Positions 23,377-35,243 of a DNA stretch of 64,000 nt are shown here, in pieces (the first letter of the stretch is position 1; each line of letters begins with the position of its first letter). Both the position numbers and the translations under genes were made by a program. The notes beneath the pieces are model-generated. The model was given only the letters and a program-made list of their open reading frames with translations. It did not search any database and had not been told where the DNA came from. The stretch is from Helianthus annuus. Lineage: Eukaryota; Streptophyta; Magnoliopsida; Asterales; Asteraceae. The stretch covers positions 155,773,122-155,837,121 of the forward strand of contig NC_035441.2 of assembly GCF_002127325.2 (NCBI RefSeq), read 5' to 3'.

Positions 23377-24966
23377 TCAAGAATTTTTAGATTTAACCAA
23401 CTCCCCCTCAAAATGATCATCATGTTCAGCACTTGGAATTTTGAAAATAAGCTTTTCAACATCAGTTGTCAAAAATCTTTTTGAATATTTTAAAAATTTA
23501 TGCTAAAACACACTGAGAATCTTTTTGGAATTTTTTTTTTGTAATAAAAGAAAATTAAATGCGGTAAAGAAATATTTACAGACACTATTTTTGTGAGTTT
23601 TTGTAAGAGGATCATATCAGTTTATGAGACAAATCACCAACACCGTTAAGCTTCATTTCATTTTAAGTTCTAAACAATTCACTTAGATTGTCAGTATATA
23701 GGTCCTCATAAATTTTCACACAAAGTTCAACTGTTTCGAGATATGAAATTAATGTCTTAAGCACTTAAACTTATTCGCGTGCCCCACTACTTAAATATAC
23801 TCCCATATCCAGATCCCAATATTCAGTCTTACAGGTGAGTATACCGTAAGGGTTAGATGCGAAACCGTGAGAGCTCAGGTCAGAACTTCCGTTTAGCAGA
23901 GAGATGACAGTTCGACTTTTGGTGTGTCCCCTTTAGAGGATCTTTTCTACAACAACACATGATTAGCATTTTTCAATGTTTCATCATTTTTTATGCTGAG
24001 GGCGGCACTTATTTCAAGCAATGCGGAAAGTATTATACGGGGACTAGGTCAGAATTTCCATTCAGCAGAAGTCCCGGGATAATACCCCAGATATCACTGA
24101 GTATAAAGACCTAGTATCTCAGAAAGAGGGACCTTTCAAACAAGATTTCGGGGGTTACCCATATATCCAAGAAATGTTACCCACGAGATAAGCAAGTTTG
24201 AATTTAGGTTTATATCTCGTCACAATCTACTAAATGTGCAAAAACCTACTGGCACATCCACATTGAGATTGTTTATCACATTTTTTACTTTCCAATTCTT
24301 TAGCATGTTGTGATAGTCCACTGATGTACTATCATTTCCTCTTTTTCACAACAAAACTCTTTTCCATTTTATCATGTTTTTGTCTTTTTCAAATTTTCCA
24401 ATGTTTTTGGATTTTCTGAAATTACTTACTCCACCTAAAATGCAAACACATTTAAAGAAAATTGAAAACAAACTATACAAGTAAAATGACAACCGATATC
24501 GAATCGCTTCAATTCGCCATCCACTTGGCATAAACAATCAGAACTCCCCCTTTCAACAAACTATTTTCTCATTAAGATTTCAAAACACTTAAGTTTGTTT
24601 TAATCAAAATGATTTTTCCGAAAAATAAGTTTAGTTGATTTTACCACTTGTAGGGTCGGGTTCATCATCTTGTTCATTCAATCACTTGTAAGATTTCATC
24701 AAGTTCAAACTAATGACCTTGACTAATCACTTGTAAACTTATCACCTTTACCACATGTAGGAATAAAACATCTACACAAATTCCTTTTACCAATAAAGAT
24801 GCCGATTCCTGCTTCACACTTATCAACCTGGAAGCTCCAGCAAGTCACAACCTGTAAAAATTTATCAACTTTAAAATTCATTCACAAATTTAATTTTTTA
24901 AACAAGAATGATGTCGATTCCTGATCCGCGATTACAAACTTGGGATCTCCGGCAAGTCCAGATTTT
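23377..24966 (-). other. Non-coding 3' internal region of N1
   Basis: AT-rich, with no frame resembling protease, integrase, RT or RNase H on either strand. It includes near-repeated phrases around 23860-24060 (GGTCAGAA...TTCC...CAGCAGA) and 24780-24960 (GATGCCGATTCCTG versus GATGTCGATTCCTG). Confidence 0.6.
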
Positions 24967-27900
24967 TCAAGGAAATAGAATTTCCACCCAAGTCTTACCA
25001 ACCTTGGGTGACTTTAACTCTGATTCAGTTGGGTTATAAGTTGTCTTCTTTGTAGCATAAAAATCTTTAACCACTTTTGCCTTACCTTCAACCATTTTTC
25101 CAAAAATCGTTTTCACATTTCCATTAAATACTTTCTCGACATCAAATTCTTTTTTTTCAGAATAGAATTGATTCGAGATCTCCACCTTACCAACCTTTTG
25201 TTTAAAATTCTCATTCTTCAATGGTGGAATTTTAACATCATCCATTGAAGACACTGATTTTACTTCTTTAATCTCAACTTGTGGCTCCTCTGATTTTGTG
25301 GAATCAGGTTCATCGCCATCTTTCTCATCTGACTTTTTAACAACCCACATTTGGTTGTCTTTTGCTCTCTTTTTGTAAAAATTTTTCTTAGAACATTCAC
25401 CAACTTCATAAGTTGAATTTTCAAAAAGTTTGAACTTTTCAGTTGGTTGTTCATCTTTCTCAACAACTTTTTCTTTAAGTTTTTCAGAAACTCCTTGTTT
25501 TGTCTTAGTATTCGTCGGACAATTCCATGCAATGTGACGAGCTTCATTGCATTTAAAATAGGTTCGAGTATCCTTTCTGTGAAAGACTCCAGTTCCTATT
25601 CTTTTCTTTTCAGCAAGAAACTCCTACTTTGATTGTCTCCAGAAAGGTTTCCTCTGTTCTTCCTCAGCACTTCCTCCTGAAACAAATTCTGTTTTTGTTT
25701 TAGAATTTTTCTCATTTTTATAATTTTCAGGTGGAATAAAACCAAGACCTTTCTTTTTGAAATTACCATTATGGTTTGGTTTCTTTTGAAAACAAGAACC
25801 AGAATTGTAACCTTTTTTCTTAATTAATCGTTGTTGAACTCTTGAAGTGTATTTTTTAGGTTTTTTAGTAAGATTTAAATCTTTTATTTCAGAAATATTA
25901 ATTTCTGTTATTTTGAAAACCTTTTTGATCATTTCAATTTTAACACTTCTTATTGGAAACTCTTTGTCAGAATATAATTTGTCAGAATCATTCAAAGTAT
26001 ATGCAACTTCAATGTTTCATCATCCAAATTCGATTTTGATAACAAAAATTCTTTACTGTATGTCTGTTTAACCGATGATTTTTGACTATTGACTGACGAA
26101 CTTGAACCTCCAGACTCAGACTTTGACTCAGACTCCTCATCAGTATCCAACACCTAATCGACCACCTTTTTGATTAACTCAGACTCATGATCAGTGTCAG
26201 ACGATGTGAAAGTGACGTCAATGTTTTCTGGTAAACCATCAGTTGTATTGGATTTTAATTTTATATTGACTGCCTTTTGAACTTGCTCCTCATTTGGTTT
26301 TCTGGGAGAATATCCTTCCCAGATCGGAGGCGGACACTTGTTATAGTTAACACTCGGTTTCTTACCAGTATCCTTCTTCTTTGGCTTCCCATCCTGAAAT
26401 GATTCAAAACCTGCAGCAGTTGGATAAATTCGATCAATAAGATAATCAGAACTAGAATAACTCTGTAATAAGCGTCTGATTCTCTCATTCTCAATTTTCT
26501 CAGTCTCCAACTCTTGTTTCAGTTTGGCACATTCCTCAATGTAATGATTTATAGCTTTTTGTTTTGTCATCATCACATCATTCATCATGGTTAATGCTTT
26601 TTCTCTTTCAGAATTCGTCTTTTGAAGACCAGTTACTGTTTTGTTCAATACATCGTACGATTCTTTCACGTAGTTGAGATTGAACAGTAATTGTTCCTTC
26701 ATCTTCTTAAACTCAACAAGCTTCTCGTCTTTTGCTGCACATTCTTTGCAAGATTCTAAGCATTTTAGACAAGGCTTGATGACTTCCACAATCTTTTCTA
26801 CTTCAATTGTTTTCACTGTTTCAACAATCTCCTCAGCAACAATTTTAACTTCTTCATTTTGAACAGTCTGTTTCTTTTGAGCAACATTTTCAGACTTCAT
26901 TTGCTTTTGTTCTTTTGCAGCTTGTTTCTCCTTCAGCTTCTCCAACCGATCTGCAAAATAAAATGAAAACTTTCAGGAGATAGATGAGTTTTTGCAATAT
27001 TAATATGTCTTTCTTCTTCATCATCACCACTGTTATCGTTGGTGATTGATCAAACTCAAATGACTTGTCAGAACTCTCATCTGAAAAACCAGAATCAGAT
27101 GGTGTTTGATAAAAAACAGTTGCTTTTTCTGAACTTTCATCTGAACTTAGTGAGCTTTCATCTGATGAAACAGACTTTTCTTCTTCATTCTTCACATTAA
27201 CACCAATAGCTTTCATCCACTCGGTAAACATATCTGGTTCTTTCACAATTTTAGCAATGAAAGCTTTAAACTCTCCTTTTTCATCTACAAACATATCCCA
27301 GCTAAAACCTTCAGGTAACCTTTCATCATCTTGATTGATTAAACATGCTTTGCTCTCGGATGAAATGTATTTGTTCCAGCTAAAATTTTCTTGATTCACT
27401 AAACATGCTCTCTTCGAGTCCTCTATCACTTTTCTACCATGAGCCACTTGTGGTTCTTGTTGTTGTTGTTGACCAACTTGTTGATATACGGCTTTCCGAT
27501 AGTAATCATCTTTTCCGAATGGATTCTTTGATTCACTTGCTTCCCTATTCTTGCATTCCCTCTTGAAATGACCTTTATCCCTGCATTGAAAACAAGTAAC
27601 TTTAGATATATCAAAACCTAAAGTAGAAACATGTGCATCAAGAAAATCATTTTTTCCAGTAATCAATTTGAACTTTTCTGCTCTTCTTAGGATACTAGCT
27701 AGACACCATTTGATGTCCATGAGCTCCATTTCTTCAGCGTCTATCTGATCGTAATCCTCCTTTGTCAGCATAGGATTCCCGATCCTCCCTGCCACCAAAC
27801 CTTCACATGATTGTAGCACAGTTGCAAGTAATGACATGTGATCTTTTGCAATTTCTTCGGAAAAGCTTTGACCTTCTGGAAGATTCAATGCAATGTTGCA

Positions 27901-28367
27901 CTGTATCACACAACCACCACCTTTTGTACTTTGAGAATGGAAACTTGATGATGAACTCTTGGGATTAACATTCAGATATGAAGAAAATCCACTGCTGTTG
28001 TTTGAACTTTGATCAACTTTCTCAGATGAGTTTCCAGCACTAAATGCAGTTTGAATCTTCGGACTTCTTTCAACCTCTTGGACACTGCCTTTGTAATACA
28101 TTTTCACGTCTTGTTGACCACTCGGATTATTCATCCTTGCAATCTTTTGCTGTTTAAGATCTTGACCCTCAATCTTCTCGATGAACTGAGAAATCGTCAA
28201 ACCATCATATTCTCCGGTGTTTTTCAAGATCATCAAATATGTACCCCACTCTTTCTGAGGTAAAGCATCAGCTAACTTGTCAACCCATTCTTCTCGATCT
28301 TTGGTTATGCTTAACATAGACATAGATCGCACTAAGTGGCAATATCGTTCGATTAATTTCTTTGTAT
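24967..28367 (-). pseudogene. N1 gag, main part, with zinc knuckle and coiled coil
   Basis: Reading right to left: the gag core (VDKLADALPQKEWGTYLMIL, FIEKIEGQDLKQQKIARM), a CCHC zinc knuckle (CFQCRDKGHFKREC, near 27590), then an acidic Ser-rich stretch (SDESSLSSDESSE). A long coiled coil rich in Lys/Glu follows (26945 to about 26440) with KCLESCKECAAKDEK. Next is a basic part with a degenerate second knuckle (KCNEARHIAWNC near 25540). It ends KVGKTWVEILFP and stop at 24967. Breaks: frameshift near 26950, stop at 26154, shift near 26000, stop at 25624. Gag packages the RNA; the extended coiled-coil tail resembles SIRE-type gag (family memory). The N-terminus is at 30206-30678, across solo LTR S4. 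Confidence 0.82.
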
Positions 28368-28372
28368 CTTCC

Positions 28373-30200
28373 TATAACACCCTTAAAATTACTAGTTAAA
28401 TTCATAAGGTTTTGTACAAAAGGTGACTAAATTAAAACCTTAGTTTCAAAAACCAAGTTCTAAAGTTTCAAACATTAGTTGTCAACCGACTAATTAAAAC
28501 ATCCATACGTTGTTTCATAAACGGTCTACATCATATCATTTTTAAAACAGAGTTAAATTATGCGGAAGCTATAAGAATTCGTGTTCGGTTCTTCAAAAGC
28601 TAGCTTGACCGTCATCCGAAGCCCTTAATTACCTAAACCTGAAATGTTTACATTTAACATTAGTATCAGAATACTTAGAAATAATACATATTTGAAACTA
28701 CGTTTAAAACGAATTCGATTAACAAAAAAATTACAAAATTTATTATTTATTTCTAAGCTCTACCGTAACTTACGGTAGATACCGTAAGTTACGGTAGCAT
28801 CTGGGAAGTTCTGGTTCCACTGTATCACAGATGAAACCCACCGTAACCTTTTGGTCTCTACCGTAAATTACGGTACATACCGTAATTTACGGTAGACGCT
28901 GGAATGTTATGTTTAGTCTGATTTGTTCGTTTACTTGCATCAAGTTCTCGGATTTCAATCCTACCGTCAACAAGTTTAACCCTCGTATTCTAATATGTCA
29001 GTTGTCAGTATTGACAACAGACCGAGTAACCATACCACAATGTATTACCATGCCTTACTTGGTTATCCGACCCGTTTGGCTCATCTAAGGAATTCTCCAC
29101 TTTGCTGACTACCAACGAGGTCTAACCAGATTCTTGACTTATTATTCGACATAGCGAATATCATCACTTGAATCCAACTCGACTTTTAATACGCAATTCA
29201 ACTACATATAAGCTAAATATCAAAATTTACCCAAATGTAACGAATCAAGTTACATACCTTTAAAGCGCACCCTTTAATCGTGCGTCTACACCGGCTTGTC
29301 CGTTCGTAGCTTCGACTTCCTTTCCTATAGAGTTCAATCACATTGTATTTAGAACTCCATTTCAATCATATATCGCATAATTTGTCAAATTATCGAAATT
29401 ATGCGTTTCTACTTTGAATTTCAGTTTTTAAGCCTTCTTTGAGGCATTTCCACAAACACTATAAGGGCAGAATTTTGTGTTATTCATATTCAAGCTCATA
29501 GTTTGCTATTTAGCTAGACTTAACATCAATGAAGCTTTCATATAGTATTTAAACATCATACTTTTTCTGAAATCACTTTCTATAATCAAATTATACTAGA
29601 ATTATCATTTCAAACCCTAGTGTTCATCATCATCTTGTAAAACCCATAACCTACCTTCAATGGGTTAATGGAATTTCCTGAATTTGGACATGAATTCACT
29701 TGCAGTTGTCTAGGTTTTACTTCTAGACACTATATCATCCCTAATCTAACCAAATCACAAACATGCATCATCAAATTTCAGATTTCTTTTCAAGTAGAGA
29801 ATTCTCATCAAATTTTACATACCTTTTAATCCTCTTGTGATGAGGATCACAATTCTAAGCTCGGATTTCGTTTTGGACTAAATTTGCACCTTCAATTTAT
29901 GAGATTTATGGATGTTAGGGTTTGAGAGTGGGGGTGTCGCCCTTGCTTGTTCTTGATCGACCAAAACCCCAAATGGGGTGTTTGGTTTTTGTTTATTGTT
30001 ACATCTAGTAACTTAGGTTTCAATTTTAACATTATCAGCCCCTCCACTTTTATTTAACATATAGTTTTGGTTATTTAACCCCATTTCAAGTTATTTTTAG
30101 GCTTGTAATTAACTAGGTTATAATTTTCCTAGTTAGTAAGTTCTTGTTTATTTACGCTTTATAATTCTAATATAAAGTTTTATATTTTCGGGGTGTTACA
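28373..30200 (-). mobile_element. Solo LTR S4 inside N1 gag
   Basis: A 1828-bp insertion with plus-strand ends TATAACACCCTTAAAA and TCGGGGTGTTACA, TSD CTTCC at 28368-28372 and 30201-30205. In minus orientation it begins TGTAACACCCCG and ends GGGTGTTATA, so one terminus is TA rather than CA. There is no coding region. The N1 gag frame continues across it when one TSD copy is removed. Confidence 0.87.
28741..28894 (-). promoter_or_regulatory. Four TACCGTAA dyads in solo LTR S4
   Basis: CTACCGTAA-C-TTACGGTAG (28760-28778) is followed by TACCGTAA-G-TTACGGTA (28780-28796). The same arms with A or T centres lie at about 28859-28875 and 28878-28894. A TATA-like TTATTTAT lies just left, near 28742-28750. 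Confidence 0.6.
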
Positions 30201-30205
30201 CTTCC

Positions 30206-30678
30206 CCTGGCAAACTTGTTAAAAGATCAAATTTCTTTTTAAGCAGTGCCTTTTTACTCTTAATCATCTTCTCACTTCCCTCAAATTTGATTTTAAGAGC
30301 ATCCCAAATTGATTTTGAAGTTTTGTCATGTTGAAGCAATACAAAGATGTCTTCTTTAATAGCTTGCTGAAGTAGACTAATCATCATCTTTTCAGCTTTG
30401 TACATGTCACGTTCTTTGTCACTGAACTCCGAGATTTCTTTTTCAACTTGCAGATCTGTACGTGGTAGAACATACTTCTTCAAAATACACTCCCATGATC
30501 TCAGATGGTTAGCTTGAACCCAGTTTTCAAACCTATCTTTCCATCCGTAATACTCCTCAATACTCATTAGCTTCGGGGGTTTTTGCAATGTTCCAGTTTC
30601 ATTTTCCAAATTCATGTTTTGAGCAATAGAAGTCGGAGTAGTCGGAGTAGCAAATGCGTTGTAAAACTCTTCACTCAT
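30206..30678 (-). pseudogene. N1 gag N-terminus (UBN2-like copia gag)
   Basis: Starts at Met 30678 (MSEEFYNAFATPTTPTSI). The frame is open 25 codons further, to 30753, but that part is leader repeat sequence. It encodes a copia-type gag N-domain with SIEEYYGWKDRFENWVQANH, SIWDALKIKFEGSEKM and KKKFDLLTSLPGE. This is the start of the capsid protein, continued at 28367 across solo LTR S4. The segment itself has no stop; it is marked broken because gag is interrupted and frameshifted downstream. Confidence 0.85.
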
Positions 30679-30689
30679 GATGAAAACAA

Positions 30690-30985
30690 GTTCAAGCGAA
30701 ATAAGCCAATTCAAGCGAAAAACCCTCTCATGCGAAATCAAACTTTCAAACACAATCCCTGTTCAAGCGGAATAACGTCTTCAAGCGGAATCACCAAACA
30801 ATTTCAAGCGAAATAACCAGTTTGGAGCGGAATCAGCACAAATTGGAGCGGAATCACTAATTTCGCTTGAACTTTCAAGTGGAATATGAACTTTGAAGCG
30901 GAATAAGGCAATTTCAAGCGGAATATCCCATGCGAAATATCAATCTCAAGCGGAATCAGAAATGTTTGTTCAAGCGGAATCACAA
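30690..30985. repeat. Array of TTCAAGCGGAATCA-like motifs in N1 leader
   Basis: More than a dozen spaced, degenerate copies of a core CAAGCGGAAT (variants with AAAT or GAGC) fill the leader between PBS and gag. The same core recurs in both N1 LTRs (20985-21110, 31380-31520). Confidence 0.75.
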
Positions 30986-31172
30986 CTTAGGTCCATTTTT
31001 ACCATTTTTAAGCCGAATTTTGTCCTGAAACTCTCAAGGATTTTTCAAAATGCAGTTTTACACAATATGTGAGAAAATGAGCCGATTTTAACCGTGAAAA
31101 ATTGTTAATTTTGAAAAGAAGGTGTAGAAAACAGAAATTTTGAGCTGAATCGGTAAGAACTCCTCCTCTTGA

Positions 31173-31184
31173 GCTCTGATACCA
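31173..31184 (-). other. Primer binding site of N1
   Basis: TGGTATCAGAGC on the minus strand lies two bases inside the LTR end CGATCCTACA, matching initiator tRNA-Met. Confidence 0.9.
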
Positions 31185-31186
31185 CT

Positions 31187-31607
31187 TGTAGGATCGTTTG
31201 ATGACCCGAACGAGTCATTCAGAGGAGTTTTAATCTGTTTCAGAGGCGGAAAATAAGAAACATACTTTGAAACAGCTTGCAAATCACTTTAAAGCACTTT
31301 TTGATTGATATAACAACAAGTACAATCACTGGATAAACCGGCAGCACCTCGGTATCCGAATCAAGAACTCATCTTATGATTTCGCTTGAACTACCTATTT
31401 ATAGACTAGAGGTTCCGCTTGAAAGTAACATGTGCATTTCAATCGGAATAAGGTAATGTTGATTTCGCTTGAAAGTGACAAGTGTCATTTCAAGCGGAAT
31501 CATCTCCTTCAAGCGGAATCAGCTTAAATCACACCTATTTTCTCGTACAACGTGCCCTGATCTAACAATCTAGTACAAGACGAAGACGACAGATGTATGC
31601 AACAACA
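31187..31607 (-). repeat. 5' LTR of N1
   Basis: 421 bp, paired with 20775-21212. It contains TATAAATA (minus, 31396-31403) and, ten bases upstream, TTCCGCTTGAAA with its inverted partner ending near 31447 (one mismatch). Confidence 0.9.
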
Positions 31608-31612
31608 CCGAG

Positions 31613-32209
31613 GCCGCCATAGATCAGTTATTTTGATGCTCAAGAAATTCACCAGAGTGAAGGACTGTGAGCTGTGAAATCGGATGGTGCCAATTAAAGA
31701 TCCAAAATTCAGACAAGGCCGGAACCTGTAAAAGGAGGAATTGGATCTTGTGGGAGATAGAACCTTTACCTACAAAACAGTAAACTGTTAGGCTCGCCGC
31801 AGAGATGGGAGGACCCCTCTGCAACCACCCTTCGGCGTGAGGATAAGTATTAGTAGAGAGAGAAAATAGAGAGAGAAAATACGGACGAAGGTTTAGAAAA
31901 TCGTACTTGGCCTTGTACTTGATGGGGTATTTATAATGGTCAGTTGAGATGACGTCATTCGTCCAGACGCACTTGAACGGATGTCCGTCCTTGGCGACTT
32001 GGGGAACGGACATCTTCAGAATGTCCGTCCAGGTATGGTCCGGTCCGTCCTTAAGGATCATATCCGGACCCGGATATGTATCTTCAATGTGTAAATAATA
32101 AATTATAGCAGCATTGAAAGGCTTGTCTGCTTGCTTCAGGAGTAGACTTGAAAAGTCTTCTAAGTCTTCTCCAAGAATAATTCCTTAGTTAGCCATACGG
32201 GTAGTTACA
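31613..32209 (-). repeat. Leader, PBS and 5' LTR of the Tat-like element
   Basis: The Tat gag start codon is 31620-31618. To its right, minus-strand TGGCACCATCCG (31681-31692) resembles the TGGCGCC-type PBS of Tat elements with CpG decay. The LTR then probably runs to 32209, where it starts TGTAACTACCCG. Its inner end is either at the PBS or at 31727 (TTTTACA); I cannot decide. The matching 3' LTR must lie left of the window. Confidence 0.5.
31928..32078 (-). promoter_or_regulatory. TATA box and CCGG dyads in Tat LTR
   Basis: TATAAATA on the minus strand at 31928-31935. Upstream in LTR orientation are several GTCCGT/ACGGAC half-sites and the perfect dyad CATATCCGG-AC-CCGGATATG at 32059-32078. 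Confidence 0.5.
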
Positions 32210-32500
32210 CGTTGTGCGTTCGGAGCCGTAATTTGTATGGAATAAACACATGCTTCTGTCAATTACTTTTTGAAAACTATATATTACTACACTATTACAA
32301 ACTACATATAAATTCTATAGTTCAACTGGTCAGGTTTTGAAAACTAGATCACTAAACTATTACAAACTACATCATAAAAAGTGACTGCGGAGATGTAATT
32401 GGCAAGTTGCCATGTAGGCAAAGTACCATGGGCTAAACCAACTTGAATTACTGGGTGTGTATCATATCTTTGGAATTGCATATTTACATTTGTCACATCA
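32210..32500. repeat. Flank of Tat element with a ~46-bp direct repeat
   Basis: No gene is seen. Two imperfect copies of TTTTGAAAACTA...CTATTACAAACTACAT lie at about 32268-32312 and 32334-32376. Confidence 0.5.
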
Positions 32501-32559
32501 CAACACTACGAGAAAACTGCTACTATTCCTATCAAAATTTCCTACACATTTCCTACGAA

Positions 32560-33435
32560 CGAAAATACCGACACTTTTCCCATGAAATTCCGACGAACAA
32601 GAAAGGGTCTTAGTTTTGTGACAAAAAGCGACAAAAAAGCCACAAATTGTTATGCGTAGGAAAAGTGTGAGAAATCTCCCACGGATTTCCAACGGAATTC
32701 GTTTTCATTTTAACTATTATTCAGAAATTCGTAGGAATCGGTATGAGTAAGAAATGTGTCGAAAATTTTCGACGGAATTCTAACGGAATTCGTTTTTATT
32801 TTAACGATTAGTAGGAAATGCGTAGAAATCTAATTTATTCTAAAAAATATTCATAATAAACAAAATTAGTGATATTAAAATATAAATTTTATTATTTAAA
32901 AAAAATATATGTTATTTCTAAATTGATTACGTAGGATGTCTGTTGGAAATTCCGAAGAATTACTCACGGAATGGATTTTTTTTGTAATACACATATATGT
33001 TATTTTTAAAACACATTTATATATATATATCCGTAGGAAATGTGTAGGAAAATACTGACGCAATTCCTACGAAATTCGTTTTCATTTTAATCATTAGTAG
33101 GAAATGCGTAGGAATCCAATTTATCATAAAAAATATTTATAATATGTAAAATTATCGATACTAAATATAAAGTTTTATTATTTAATAAAAATATATGTTA
33201 TTTCTAAATTAATTCCGTAGGAAATGTGTTGGAAATTTCGACAGATTACTTAAGGAATGGATAATTTTTTTTTTTTGTAATACACATATATGTTATTTTT
33301 AAAACAAATTTATATATATCCGTAGGAAATGTGTAGGAAAATACTGACGCAATTCCAACGAAATACGTTTCTTTTTAACAATTCATCATAAATCCGTAGG
33401 AAAATAATGAATGTAATAGTTTCGTAGAAAAATTA
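32560..33435. repeat. Left subterminal repeats of the CACTA element
   Basis: Multiple copies of CGTAGGAAATGTGTAGGAA and its complement occur. Two larger direct repeats of about 270 bp, around 32770-33050 and 33080-33350, share AATACACATATATGTTATTTTTAAAAC. Confidence 0.75.
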
Positions 33436-33477
33436 TAGGAATCCATACAGGCCTTAATACGGTCTATTAGAACATGT

Positions 33478-34133
33478 ATGACTCGTATTCGTGGCAAGTA
33501 TCGAACCGCCGACTCTTTTTCGGGAAAGTGGGGTGCTATGAGGACGAAGGTTCGCAACTTCAATAACGTATACAATAATCTCGTCAATAGTACTCGAAGG
33601 AAAAGTGGTGCGAGCGACATCGATGTCATGACACAAGTCCACAACGACTATAGAATGCACCATGGGCATATGTTTACGTTGGTAACCACATGGGAGCTTC
33701 TTCGCAAATCTCCAAAGTGGCATCTTGTTCCAACATTCGACCCAACCCTCCCTAGATCGAAACGGTCCAAATCGACATCCACCACCAAACCATCTGGGGT
33801 CCGATGCTTGTACAGTAATGAATCTAAACGAAGATGCTGACGAGTTTGAAGAACCACAAAAGCTGCCTCGTCTAACTGGTAGAGTGGTAGGGATAAAAGT
33901 AAGGCCAAGGCACGTGGAAAGTCTACTACATCAGATGGCCCGTCAAAGATGAGCGAGTTCGAGGCAGGTCTCAAGCAAATAATCTCCATTAGGGAAAAAG
34001 ACCAAGAAATGAAAATGGAGAAACAAATCCAAAGAGACATCGACTTTCTCGCAAGGGATGTGTCACATCTACCAGAGAAGGACCGAGTCATTTTGAAGGC
34101 TCGTAAGGCACAAATTCGGCCCAAATATATGTA
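33478..34133 (+). pseudogene. PIF/Harbinger ORF1-like (NAM-associated domain) remnant
   Basis: The frame encodes a protein like the ones often annotated as glutathione S-transferase T3-like or NAM-associated, which accompany PIF/Harbinger transposases. Visible motifs are GKWGAMRTKVRNFNNVYNNL, FTLVTTWELLRKSPKWHLVP and, at the end, a charged helix (MSEFEAGLKQIISIREKDQE ... HLPEKDRVILKARKAQIRPK). The three parts lie in one frame but with stops near 33838, 33847 and 33880, so it is broken. Upstream sequence is already CACTA subterminal repeat, so the 5' end is lost. Function in intact relatives is DNA binding beside the DDE transposase; that is family knowledge. It is either captured or a decayed inserted element. 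Confidence 0.7.
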
Positions 34134-34303
34134 GTTTTTTTTATTTCTAGTATGTTGTGTTTTTTTTAGTATGTTGTCTTTTTTTTTCTAGTATCTTATG
34201 TTTTTTTAATGAAATTATGTTTTTTTTAATTTTCTAGTTATTAAAAATGCCATTTAATTTAAGAAATAAATATTTAAATAAATAAATAATTAGGTAATTC
34301 ATG

Positions 34304-34434
34304 ACGGGGGCTCCATCCACACCTTGCAAATTAAAGGGGGGCATGATAAAGCCTCCATGCTGACATGGCGCTGACGTGGATCCTAGTTGGCCTGATAAAG
34401 TCCCAAGGGGGCTCCAACCACACCCTATAGCCTA
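34304..34434. mobile_element. PIF/Harbinger-like 3' terminal region
   Basis: After the broken ORF, GGGGGCTCCATCCACACC (from 34305) and GGGGGCTCCAACCACACCC (near 34407) match terminal motifs I associate with PIF/Harbinger elements. No left TIR or TTA/TAA duplication could be paired, so the element is truncated. Confidence 0.45.
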
Positions 34435-35243
34435 ACAAGTAATGCACTAACCGGTCTTAGATTGTGTAGATGGCGTGTGAAATGAAACTCCTAAGTGACC
34501 CCCTTCTATCTGGTCTTAATGTTGATGGTGTTGTTGTCCGTTTCCGAGGAGGGAGGAGAAAGGAGTAGGGTTTTCTTAGAGAGAGAAAGTGGATAAAGGA
34601 TAGAGAGAGGATAAGGGAATATTTGGGGATTAATGGGTGATGATTGCAGCTAGAAATGGAATGTCGGCTGGTTGTGAGGGTTTTATAACACCCCCTAAAT
34701 GCCGCATCCTCATAGGGTTTGAAGGGGTTTCGAGTGGGCTTGGTTACATTGGGCCAGGAGCCAAAAGTGAGGGGTGTCGGGCAAGAAGCCCAACTCGAGA
34801 GCAGGAGGTCTCGAGTCGAAATCCAGGGGTTCCGAGTCAGAACCGAAGGAGTATATACATACATTTCTCATATAATCTTAGATAAATAAATACATATACA
34901 TATTTTATGTTTCACAAAATACACATAATGCACGATAATTATAATATAGATTTTCATTAGATAACTTCACATAACGAAATTATAACATAAACTTGTGCGG
35001 GAAGATCGAAGTTTCACAGTTTGTTTGTATTCCAATTCATCCCTTGGCTATAAATAAGAGTAGTTGGTTACCTCGAGTAGCCAGACATTTATTCGATTGA
35101 TCATTAAAAAAAAGTAGAAAATTAAACAATGTATAGTTAATTATTCTATAACTTTAATTTATTATATTATTTTATTTATTTAAACTTAAAAAATATAATA
35201 CATTCCCTCAAAATTAATAATAACTCATTTTTCTTTTTCTAAA
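34435..35243. other. CACTA interior without a recognised gene
   Basis: Mixed sequence: a GC-richer part at 34620-34850 with short plus-strand frames but no domain, then AT-rich DNA from 34880. Nothing is assignable. Confidence 0.4.

Larger units (their letters stand above)
20775..31607 (-). mobile_element. Ty1/copia element N1, gag-only, non-autonomous
   Basis: LTRs 20775-21212 and 31187-31607 bound it. Ends are TGTTGGTGCATAC and CGATCCTACA in element orientation. The PBS is of initiator-Met type and the PPT is CTGAGGGGGAGT next to the left LTR. The TSD is imperfect (TCGAG at 20770-20774, CCGAG at 31608-31612). The insertion split the Tat gag ten bases after its ATG. Inside are a long gag-like region and a small terminal frame, but no protease, integrase, RT or RNase H that I can find, so mobility would need a helper. 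The coiled-coil gag extension resembles SIRE/Maximus-type copia. Two later insertions sit inside. Confidence 0.88.

Noticed and set aside
30690..30753. Using the first Met at 30753 as start of N1 gag
   Set aside because: The first 25 codons derive from the leader motif array; MSEEFYNAF at 30678 is the better start.
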